Origin: Vishniacozyma victoriae
Lineage: Eukaryota > Basidiomycota > Tremellomycetes > Tremellales > Bulleribasidiaceae
NCBI GenBank assembly: GCA_017654735.1
Contig: JADPYG010000088.1
Span: 496,001 to 560,000 of the forward strand
Length of the DNA stretch: 64,000 bases
Reading direction: 5' to 3'
The translations under genes were made by a program, and so were the position numbers. This document shows, one piece after another, positions 23,613 through 32,921 of the stretch (position 1 is its first letter; each line of letters begins with the position of its first letter). The notes beneath the pieces are model-generated. The model made no database searches, was not told the origin of the DNA, and saw only the letters and a program-made list of their open reading frames with translations.

Positions 23613-25222
23613 TCACCCATTGGCTATAGGCTGAACCATCTCCTCTGCCCATTTACCCCAAGCAGTCCCATTCGTACCAACCAGCTCCTTGCTTCTAGCA
23701 GCAACTTCCCACCCGATAAATTTTTCAACCCATCCACTCATTTCATACCCATCCAAGCCATTCACTACACCCTTCTCCAAGCTCATGTCCACGATCTTGC
23801 GGACCTCCGGGGTATCAAGTGTAAATAAACATGGGTAGGTCGAGTAGAATAATCGGAGCGCTGCATTTGATTGGGGGTCGCTAGTGGAGTGAGAGAGGAA
23901 GAGAGGAGTATTGAGCGGAAGTAAGGATGATTTGGAATGTAGTAATCGAGGACATGGGATGGTTGATTCTGTCGATGTGGATTGCTTGGGTCTTTGTGAT
24001 CTAGCATCTAGTAGTGTCTGATCGATTAATCGCTCTGGGGGCTCTTTGTATGGTCCATACGAGTTTCCCGAAACAATTACTCTCCAAGCTGGTGATCTTG
24101 ACCAAACCTCCCTTTCGGCATGTTCTAGATCCATATCATCAATCCCCTGTCTTCTGCCAAGCTCCCACCATGCTGATCGCATATTCGTCCCTGCAAGATC
24201 CTTGAACTGTCCATCAAGTCGAGCATCTAGTGCGAGGTATCCGCCATTATATCCCCCGATCAATTGAGATATCTTTTTCGCTGGTTCAATAATGAGTCGA
24301 TTTGAAATGACAACTGAACTCCTTATCTCGTTCCTCGCCCATCGAGATTTATCCGAGTTGAGAAGTAGCCGATTCGTTCCGGACAAGGTATCGAAGTGGA
24401 GGAGTTGGTTTGGTAGATCCTTGATATCCCCCAGGTAAAGCTGTTCGGTATATGGTCGATGTGGATGACGTTCCGGTTCCGACTCTGTGATCTGGTTATG
24501 GAACTCGGTATCCTGGTGAAAGGTGTATATATCACCTTCTCCCAGTCCGAGGCCACCTTCATCTATCGAGCGATAGAGCCATTTGTCCCTAAAATCCCAT
24601 CGATCTATCCATTCCACATCCGTCATTTCCAGATCCACAAGCCAGCTCCAGCTGACCTGAGACCATTGATCGTATCCTTCACATCCGGCCGAGGCGGTGA
24701 AGTTGCCTTGACAGTGCCCAAGGGACGCCTTTGAAGTATTTCCTAACGCGTGTTGGAGGACGGGGGAAGGATACCAGGGGACTTGACGTCCGATCCAGAG
24801 GGGCGGTAGTAGTAGTGTACGATCTAGGAGTCGACATAGAGTTAGGGCGTTCTCAAGAGCTACTCGCTGAGTATGGAATCCTCCGTGGGGGTAGTATGCG
24901 AGGTACTTGACTTCATTCGAAATAGGATGTCGATGACGGGGGTTGGTATCGATTTGTTCGGGTTTGGCAGTATACCTCACGATGGTCTGTTCACGTAGTG
25001 CCGGATGAGCGACACGTAGCCAGTGTCGAAGCAATACAAATCCTGCGCCGATAGCTAAGATGATGAAGCCATAGACTCGAGTACGAAAGGAACGACGACG
25101 TGACTTCAGTCTCTCGTCAAGGTGATTATCCTAGTTTCAGCGAGGTCATTACTCAAACTCACAGTCAAGATCCGTCGGCGTTCAGGAGAAACTCTCCGTC
25201 TCGCTTTCGCGCTGACCAACAT
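23613..25222 (-). CDS. GDP-fucose protein O-fucosyltransferase-like type II membrane protein
   Basis: This is probably a Golgi glycosyltransferase of the fungal O-fucosyltransferase-like group. A short first exon (MLVSAKARRRVSPERRRILT) joins, across an intron at about 25100-25160, RLKSRRRSFRTRVYGFIILA, a basic stretch and signal anchor. The lumenal part opens YLAYYPHGGFHTQRVALENA and LTLCRLLDRTLLLPPLWIG, the sugar-nucleotide-binding start seen in this family. It continues with YLALDARLDGQFKDL (compare the HVRxGD region of relatives) and YEMSGWVEKFIGWEVAARSK near the C terminus. The NFT and NGT sites could be N-glycosylated. Donor and acceptor sugars cannot be told from sequence. It is divergent from SWS1, 224 bp apart. 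Confidence 0.75.
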
Positions 25223-25446
25223 GGTTGAAATTGTATTGAGTTCAACATGATTGCTAGCTTTGTGATGTTGATGGACCAAAGGGTTAAAGGAGGGGTTGAA
25301 ACGTTGTCAAAAAGGTCAAAGCGTGTGTGCTTGCTTACTTGTCACCTTACCGCATTTCATCATAATTTACCCGCTAATCTAAATGGATATATCCGCTCTT
25401 ATCTACATTATTCCACACATTACAAGGTAAAGAGGAGAGGGGGAAG

Positions 25447-26298
25447 ATGCAGCCATCGAAAGAGTACATGGGTCTAGCAACTACTTTACTCGATGCAATA
25501 GGCGACGAGAAGGATGGTGAGCACTTTACAGGGCTCTTAACATGACCTGCTGATACGATTAGCATCCGATACGGTCCTTCTACAACTCCAAGCCCTCTTT
25601 GGACCAATGTTGACCTCTGCTCTACACCTCGTTGATAAACGTGATGGTTAGCTTACACCACCATAAATTGAGGAAAGAGCTGATTTATAGTGGTCCGAGT
25701 TTCCCTTCCTCACGGTCGATATGTTTATCAGGTAACCCTCCTCCTTGACTCTGCACTTGAGGATTGGGCTGATTGTAGATCACTGCATCAACTGGCAAGC
25801 CTTATACTCTACATCTCGATCTACCCGAACCACCACCTGTACAAGTGACACCAAAAGCCCCAACTCCACCTCCTGATGGACCGTCCGATTCTCCCACGTT
25901 GGACGCGAGAAACGCATTCGACGTCTCTATAGAAAGAGACTCTCCAGAGCAAGTAGAGGTCGACAAAGAGCGCACGACCCGCCTAGCCAAGAAGCGCCGA
26001 TTGGGTGAAGAAAGAAAGACGATAGAAGGGATGTACTGCCCCTGTCCAGGCTTTGCATATAACTCTCTAGCAGGAGAGGGGAATGTTCTGGTCAGCTTCT
26101 AGAGGCACTGCATCGTCAGGATGAGCTGACGTATAGTGCAAGCATCTACTGGCCGCTCTGATTGGGTGGAAGACGGGTAGGGAGATCAAGACTGAGGTGG
26201 CATTACATGGAGTCGTTCCTCTGTTAGGATTGCAGGAGGGAGCATTGGACAAGGGTGTGGATACGAGTGTGCAGGTCAAGACTGAAGATGGAGGCTAG
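25447..26298 (+). CDS. SWS1: SWS1/ZSWIM7-like SWIM-domain protein (Shu complex)
   Basis: Sws1/ZSWIM7 is the conserved partner of Rad51 paralogues in the Shu complex, which promotes Rad51 filament assembly. After removing introns, residues 35-76 read ALFGPMLTSALHLVDKRDVV then SLPHGRYVYQITASTGKPYT. These align block for block with human ZSWIM7 (FGPSLLQALDLVDR and GRRVYQVLGSSSKTYT). The SWIM motif follows as CPCPGFAYN and CKHLLAALIG, with C152, C154, C170 and H172 as zinc ligands. Between these blocks sits an insert of about 75 residues, Pro-rich then charged, containing KKRRL, a possible nuclear signal. The total is 222 residues against 140 in human. Stop TAG at 26296-26298. Confidence 0.85.
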
Positions 26299-26858
26299 CA
26301 GATGTGCATGACTGAGCATGTATGCATCCATTGCATCCATCCCTTCTCCTACTCGAATACTCTTCTTGGCTATGCTCGTCACTGGACTAGGTAGGTGGAG
26401 GTGAGCGGAACCAATTCCCACCTGACGGTACCTTTTGTTGAATATTTCCCCTTTTGTGCAAAAATCAAACACAACAACAACAAGCTTGTCTCAAGGTCTG
26501 TAACCTGTTACTACTCACACCTCACACCGTAGATTCACTCACCCCATCATTCAATTGCCTAGACTTGATTCAGTATCCTGTCATATCCATCACATCACAT
26601 CGTCATACTAGGTTTCATCACGCGTCACATCCATTACTCCACCACCACGTCATATACCCCTTCGAATTAGCTTGTTTATTCTGTCTTCTATTCGACCATC
26701 CGTCTTGGCCTTCCATTCATACAACCCCACCTAACCATCGCTTCGACACTCGGATCTTGATCTTCAAAACAACACGCTACTCCACCTTCGATACATTCAT
26801 ACATATCCCAATGTTTTAATCACCTCTCACACTTCTATAACCTCTTTCATCATTCATC
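26299..26858. promoter_or_regulatory. Promoter and long pyrimidine-rich leader of the BTG gene
   Basis: This is 560 bp of mostly C/T/A-rich plus-strand sequence before the BTG start, with many CATC and CACC words typical of fungal promoters and leaders. It contains short upstream ATGs (for example 26454 opens a 121-codon frame that stops at 26819, before the main ATG). If transcribed, these could act as uORFs. The mRNA start cannot be placed from sequence. Confidence 0.4.
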
Positions 26859-28457
26859 ATGGTCAATCAAGAGGAACTAGACCTTGGTGGTCTACGTCTC
26901 ACGGACGCATCATCAACTACGATCATCACCGAGAACCCTCCTCCTTCCGACCCCCTTCCTCCCGTCGATACCTCCCTCAAGACCGCGCTACCCCACCTTA
27001 TCAATCGACTTATCCACCCTCTATCCTCTCAACTTCCACCTGCTCAACTCTTACAACTCAAGCTATCCCTAACCGAACGTTTATTCGCCAAGTACACCGC
27101 GACATGGGACGAGAAACGGCCTCTGAACGGTTCTGGATCCCGATCTTTGATTTGCACGCTCCACACTGGACTTCCTGTAGAGCTTCGCGAAGTAGCAAAG
27201 GAGGTCGGTATTGATCTAGAGATGTGGCTAAAGGTATTGGCTTTAGTCAAGGTTCAAGATGGAAAGGAAGTCTCTGTCAAGACTGAATGGGAAGCTTGGT
27301 GTGATCCTGGATCAGTATCGTGGAGATATGGCGGGTGGCAATGGGAGGATGTTGGATTTGATGTTCGACGTACATCCAGAGGTGAGTCACCAGTTTTTTA
27401 CCAAATGAAAATGGACTTACCGGTAGACTCTATCAAGATTATTTGGCAAGCACCTCGTCCCGAGCAGGTCATTGCAAAAGGTGAATCGATCGCCGCATTC
27501 ACTCCTGCTCGTCCATCCGCAGCCATCCCTATCCGAGCTCCTATCGTCTACGCCATCCCTCCTACCCCTACTGCCAACCTTGGCCGAACCGAATCTTCCT
27601 CCCTCTTACCTGCTGCCAGCATTGACCACGTTCGATCGCATACGACTTCCGGCGCGTTTGGCCAGTTCTATTCCCCCGAATCCGATGAAGAGCCAAGGAA
27701 ACACGAGCGAGCTCATACGTCAGGAGGCTACGATAGTCACGATCCTCCTCCAAGACTCGAGTTCAGGCGAGAAGACCGAAGTAGGAGACGTGCAGCTCAC
27801 GCGGGCTCCGACTCGACTAGCTCTGTCGACAGCAACATCTCGGATACCAACTCTGGTCTATCTCAGCTCTTGACTCCTGGATCTCGACCTGGATCTGCCG
27901 ATGTCTTTCAGTCCGACATGGCCAAGGTCGCCGAACGAGGTCGAACTCCTTCCCCCAACACTCCGCATGGTAGGGAGCGAACAAACAAGACCCCAGCTAC
28001 CGTTACTGGTGCTACCCCTGCTCCATCCACTACTCCTACCATCACCCCGTATGATGGTGGTAATGTGACTGTCCTCGGAGGTGGTGTCAAGCTAGGTGGC
28101 GGCTCGCGACCTTCGAGCGTCATGTCGGGCCATCGAACCCCCATGGATCGAGATCGATCACCTTCCATCTCTCTTGCCTCTCGAGCACTTGGCAATGCCA
28201 TCGGCCCACAGTCGACTGGCGGTATGCGAAAGCCACGAACCCGAAGACGAATCATGCCAACCTACCTCGGATCCATCCATCAACCAGGTGTAGGTGGACC
28301 CATTAACGGTGTCTTTTCGCAATTCGTTCGACAGCCCAACCAGGCTTATGGCGGTCCAAACGGTCCCAACGGTCCCAACGTCTGGGCAGGTCAGCAACAA
28401 CAGCAGAGCGTCGGTGTCGGTATGGCTCCAATGGTCGCACCTAGGTCTGTTTCGTAG
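26859..28457 (+). CDS. BTG/Tob-domain (anti-proliferative) protein
   Basis: BTG/Tob proteins bind the Caf1 deadenylase of CCR4-NOT and promote mRNA decay. Residues about 40-170 match the domain: ERLFAKYTATWDEKRPLNGS, SRSLICTLHTGLPVELREVA, KEVGIDLEMWLKVL and WEAWCDPGSVSWRYGGWQWE. They correspond to the family's KYxxHWxPxxPxKGxxYRCI and WxDPxEVSxRxGE blocks. The remaining 350 or so residues are disordered, Pro/Ser/Gly-rich, with NGPNGPN repeats near the end. A 45-nt intron at 27382-27426 joins RTSR to DSIKIIWQ; it contains no stop and keeps the frame. The Caf1-contacting role is inferred from the family. Confidence 0.78.
   Translation: MVNQEELDLGGLRLTDASSTTIITENPPPSDPLPPVDTSLKTALPHLINRLIHPLSSQLPPAQLLQLKLSLTERLFAKYTATWDEKRPLNGSGSRSLICTLHTGLPVELREVAKEVGIDLEMWLKVLALVKVQDGKEVSVKTEWEAWCDPGSVSWRYGGWQWEDVGFDVRRTSRGESPVFYQMKMDLPVDSIKIIWQAPRPEQVIAKGESIAAFTPARPSAAIPIRAPIVYAIPPTPTANLGRTESSSLLPAASIDHVRSHTTSGAFGQFYSPESDEEPRKHERAHTSGGYDSHDPPPRLEFRREDRSRRRAAHAGSDSTSSVDSNISDTNSGLSQLLTPGSRPGSADVFQSDMAKVAERGRTPSPNTPHGRERTNKTPATVTGATPAPSTTPTITPYDGGNVTVLGGGVKLGGGSRPSSVMSGHRTPMDRDRSPSISLASRALGNAIGPQSTGGMRKPRTRRRIMPTYLGSIHQPGVGGPINGVFSQFVRQPNQAYGGPNGPNGPNVWAGQQQQQSVGVGMAPMVAPRSVS
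27382..27426 (+). other. In-frame, stop-free intron within the BTG domain gene
   Basis: The 45-nt intron starts gtgagt and ends cggtag. Its length is a multiple of three and it has no stop codon, so retention would insert 15 residues. Donor and acceptor are canonical, but no CTRAY branch site is obvious; the best candidate is cttac. Confidence 0.65.
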
Positions 28458-28798
28458 ACAGCCTCTTTTTTTCTCTATTTGGAAATACGTTTCTTTGCGT
28501 TTCGTGTTCTCCAGTTTATATTCGAGTTTGATCATTCATAGTTTATCACGAGTCAGTCCATAGCCTCCATCTTGGCGACATGCATATTCATAACGACGCT
28601 ATTAAACAGAATTGTGGTAATGTACGATATCGTGGGAAAGCGGAGCTGTTAAACTGAACTTTCGACTCCTTCGGGTCTGCCGAATCCCTCCAGAGATAAG
28701 ATTCTACAAGTTTCATACTTACCTTTCACTCTCTATCTACCCCTCTATATATCGACTCGAGTCGAATCAAACATATATAATAACCTGCGAAAAGGTGC
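28458..28798. promoter_or_regulatory. Intergenic region BTG-ALA1
   Basis: BTG 3' flank and ALA1 promoter. The AT-rich runs ctctatatatcg (about 28742-28753) and catatataataac (about 28771-28783) lie 15-55 bp before the first ALA1 ATG. Being so close to the start codon, they may be leader sequence rather than a TATA box. Confidence 0.45.
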
Positions 28799-28888
28799 AT
28801 GCTGTTCGACCGTTTCTTGCCACGAATCACCACTTCACTTAGATCATCCAAAACTACACCACCTATTATACGAGTATACGCGACAATG
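28799..28888 (+). promoter_or_regulatory. Two alternative start codons of ALA1
   Basis: ATG 28799 and ATG 28886 are in the same frame, 29 codons apart. The 29-residue leader has five Arg, two Lys and a single Asp, which suits a mitochondrial presequence. The downstream ATG has purine at -3 and G at +4, while the upstream one (gtgcATGct) has G at -3 but C at +4. Leaky scanning or alternative transcription starts could yield both forms. Confidence 0.65.
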
Positions 28889-31800
28889 GCCGCCAACTCT
28901 GCCCCTACCGTCCCTACGACACCCGCTGCCGCTTGGCCCGAGCCACAAAATTGGTCTGCCGAGAAGGTCAGGAAGACATATATCGAATACTTCCAAAATC
29001 AGCCTGGGTACGAGCACACTTTCTGGCCATCTAGTGGAGTTATCCCTTTTGATGATGATACACTCCTCTTTGCCAATGCTGTAAGTCAGCTAATTATCCG
29101 TCGAGATTGAGCTGATGTGTAGGGTATGAATCAGTACAAGCCTTTGTTCCTTGGTACCGCCGACCCAAAGTCTGATCTATCCAAACTAGTCCGAGCAGTC
29201 AACAGTCAGAAATGTATCCGAGCCGGAGGAAAGCATAATGGTGAGCATCACTCAGAGAGCTAGGACTCAGCTGACTGGTAGACTTGGATGATGTTGGAAA
29301 GGACACTTATCACCACACTTTCTTCGAGATGTTGGGAAATTGGTCTTTTGGCAATTACTTCAAGAAGGGCGCTTTGACAATGGCCTGGGATCTCCTCACC
29401 AGGGTTTATGGTCTACCGCCAGATCGTCTTTACGTTACGTACTTTGAGGGAGACGCAAAGCAGGGCCTTGAACCGGATCTCGAGGCCAAGTGAGTCAACC
29501 ACTCATATACAAACCGAGCGCTGATGGAGTAGGGAGATCTGGCAATCTCTTGGAGTTGCTGATGATCATATCCTGACTGGTAACGCCAAGGACAATTTCT
29601 GGGGTATGTCACATCCGAAACCGCGTGAGCTGGACTGATAAACAGAGATGGGAGCTACTGGACCCTGTGGACCATGTTCCGAGATCCACTTTGACCGAAT
29701 TGGAGGTCGAAACGCTGCACACCTCGTCAATGAGGACGACCCAAACGTCCTCGAAATCTGGAACAACGTTTTCATCCAATACAACCGAGAGACTTCAGGC
29801 GACCTTCGACCTCTGCCCAATAAGCACGTTGATACCGGTATGGGTTTCGAGCGATTGGTCTCAGTCCTCCAAAATCATCCTTCAAATTACGATACCGATG
29901 TCTTTACCCCCATCTTCAAGAAGATTCAGGAATTGACTGGCGCTAGGGAGTACGCTGGTAAACTCGGAGATGAGGACAAGGATGGTGTCGATACCGCTTA
30001 CCGTGTTGTTGCCGATCACATCAGGACTTTGACAATCGCCATCTCCGATGGAGGTGTACCGGACAAGGACGGACGAGGATATGTCCTCCGACGAATCCTA
30101 CGACGAGGTGTGCGATACGCCAACAACAAGCTCGGCGTTAAGATGGGCAGTTTTTTCTCTTCCCTCATTCCTGTCACTGTCGACACTCTGTCCCCCATCT
30201 TCCCAGAAGTCACCAAGAAAGTCAAGGACCTCAAGGAGATCCTAGACGAGGAGGAAGCTTCATTTGCTCGGACTCTTGCTCGAGGAGAAGCCTTGTTCAG
30301 CAAGTACGCCGCCCAGGCCGAAGAGGAGAAGCGAACGACATTGGCCGGAAAGGACGTTTGGCGACTATACGATACATACGGTTTCCCTGTCGATCTAACC
30401 CAGATCATGGCAGAGGAGCGAGGACTCAAGATCGATGATGCTGGATTTGAAAAGGCTCGATTGGAGAGCTTGGAGGCTAGTAAGGGAGGTGGAAAGAACA
30501 AGGATGCTGCTGGTGTCAAGCTCGATGTTCATGATATTGGAGCTTTGGAGCAGAATGACGCTATCCCAAAGACTGATGACTCGTTCAAGTTCGGTACGTC
30601 TTGTGTCAAAGAACTTGATTACGGTATGCTAATCTTCCAGGCCTCGAGGACGTCAAGGCAACCGTCAAGGGTCTCTACCAGTCTTCGAAATTCGTCTCTT
30701 CCTCCTCCGAGCTTTCTGCCGATGCTCCATTCGGTGTCATACTCGACAAGACCAACTTCTACGCCGAGCAGGGTGGTCAAGAGAACGATACTGGTGTCAT
30801 CGCCATCGATGGTAAAACGGAATTCAAGGTCGAGGATGTCCAAGTATTCAACGGTTACGTCCTGCATATTGGTCGACTTGAAGACGGAGAGCTCAAAGTC
30901 GGAGATGAGGTCGTCAGCACTTATGACGAACTCCGCCGCTGGCCCATTCGAAATAACCATACAGGAACTCATATCCTCAACTACGCATTACGTGAGGTTC
31001 TAGGTGATCATATCGATCAGAAAGGATCTCTTGTCGCTCCTTCTAAACTACGATTCGATTTCTCGCACAACAAGTCCATCGATGCCGCTCAGCTTACCAA
31101 GATTGAGGATATCTCGAATGACTGGATTAAGAAGGCTACTCCTGTTTACTCGAAGGAGATGTCGCTTGCCGAAGCACAAAAGATCCCAGGATTACGAGCG
31201 GTATTTGGTGAAGCCTACCCTGACCCTGTCCGAGTTGTCTCGATCGGCGCCCCGCTAGAGGAGATCCAAAAGAACTTGGAGGATACCAAGTGGAGGGGTG
31301 CCAGTATTGAGTTCTGTGGTGGAACGTGAGTATGCCCCGGAGTACTTTGGGCTCTGTGCTGAACTCGTAGACACGTCGCTACCACTGATGTCATCAAGGA
31401 GCTAGTCATCACCGAGGAAGGATCAGTCGCCAAGGGTATCCGACGAGTCGTTGCTGTCACTGGCCACGATGCCTACGAGGTTCAGCGAAAGGGTAAAGAG
31501 TTTGATGCCAAGCTTGAGACCATCAGGGGTTTGCAGGGCAAAGACAAGGAGGCTGCCATGAAGCCTTTCCTTACCGTATGTTCCACTCTCACATCAGTCG
31601 ATATATGCTAACCATGCAGGAGCTCGGTCAGAGCAACATCTCATTGGTCAAGAAGAACCAACTCAAGGAGGCTTTCGAAAAGATCCTCGGCGAATTGCAG
31701 GCTGTTACAAAGGCCAAGACTGCTGCTGACCAGAAGATGGTGAGTCTTCATTCTGGTCGTAAGGATCAGAGCTGACGTCCAGATCACCGATGAGATCAAG

Positions 31801-32257
31801 CAGTACTTTGACGCCAACCCCAACGAGAATGTCTTTGTCGGCGTCTTTGGTATCGGTGGTAACGCAAAGGTAAGCTCATCATCCCCTATGATGAACGACA
31901 GAATGGCTAATCCGCAGATCCTCAGCGCCGCCTCCGCGATCGGCAAAACCCTTTCGAAAGCAGTCTACGTCTTTTCTCCCGATGAAGAGACCGGTAAAGT
32001 CGCACATCTGAACTACCTACCCAAAGAGGTTCTCAGCAGCAAAAAGCTAGACGCAAAGATTTGGCTTGGCGAAGTGAGCAAAGTGATCGGCGGAAAGGTA
32101 CGTCTCCTATTCCAAAAATCCGAAAATCGCAAGTGGCTGATGGCTGCAGGGTGGTGGAAGGGATGACAGTGCTACTGGTGTTGGTAGCGAGGGAGACAAG
32201 ATCAAAGAGGCAGTTGCAGAGGCTTTGCGAGTGTACAAGGAGAAGGTCGAGGCTTAG
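28799..32257 (+). CDS. ALA1: Alanyl-tRNA synthetase, cytosolic/mitochondrial
   Basis: This charges tRNA-Ala and edits mischarged Ser/Gly. The class II core shows [64 protein letters not shown] and [15 protein letters not shown]. The editing domain has NHTGTHIL (His pair) and [14 protein letters not shown] (Cys and His), the four zinc/editing residues. The C-Ala domain ends [20 protein letters not shown]. Two in-frame ATGs are visible. The first, at 28799, gives [20 protein letters not shown], a basic, Ser/Thr-rich, acid-poor leader. The second, at 28886, is in a strong context (acaATGgcc) and starts [10 protein letters not shown]. At least nine short introns. This is probably the only alanyl-tRNA synthetase, as in other fungi. 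Confidence 0.96.
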
Positions 32258-32921
32258 TCTAGAGATCGGAGATGCATACCAAATTTATCAGGAATCGACG
32301 TCTCAGCCACTCTTTCGTGATCGAGGCGTTCCCTCGTACTTGTTTAGCACATGATAGGAAGACCCATACTTGGCTCAGGATCACTCGACGCCCAAAGATG
32401 ATCACGAAGCGTACGAGTCCATAATAACGGCTTAACCAACCGAAACCGGCTCGGATGCCGGCATTGAAACCGGTTGGCGTTTTCCTATTTGGATCATTCT
32501 ACCTGATAAATTCTGTTCCTGACAATGTCCAGACAAAATGGACTTCTAGAATTGTCTCACCCGGTGTCGATCTCTTTCATTAATTGCTATTGGATTCATT
32601 TACTCCGAGCGCCTCCCGATGCTCTTCCCTGGCTATTCCTGTACTGACTGCATAGACATTCCATGAACCTCCCTGTATTACGGTAGCAGGGTACTGATAA
32701 GTCAACATGACTTTCTCCGATGTGTCAAAGTCCGGACGCCACTTGATGATTGATGAGACCACGCTAGGAAACATATTGGATGATCTACCTTGATCTGCTA
32801 ACGGTAGTAAAGACACATATGGTGGAGATGCAAAGGAGATTAGTCTCTTTTATCAACGTCGACCCAACTACTCACACTCTTTCCCAGCTTTGATAGCTGA
32901 CCTAGTCGATATATCAACACG
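32258..32921. other. Intergenic region ALA1-WSC gene
   Basis: This 664-bp gap has the ALA1 3' flank and the WSC gene promoter. A repeat cluster lies at about 32436-32477: GAAACCGG occurs twice (32442-32449, 32466-32473), and CCAACCG upstream is mirrored by CGGTTGG downstream. A minus-strand frame at 32580-32816 (78 codons) has no recognised features. Confidence 0.5.

Noticed and set aside
30016..30519. 167-codon minus-strand frame
   Set aside because: Antisense to conserved ALA1 coding sequence.
32580..32816. 78-codon minus-strand frame in the ALA1-WSC gap
   Set aside because: No signal peptide, domain or intron context; frames of this size occur by chance here.
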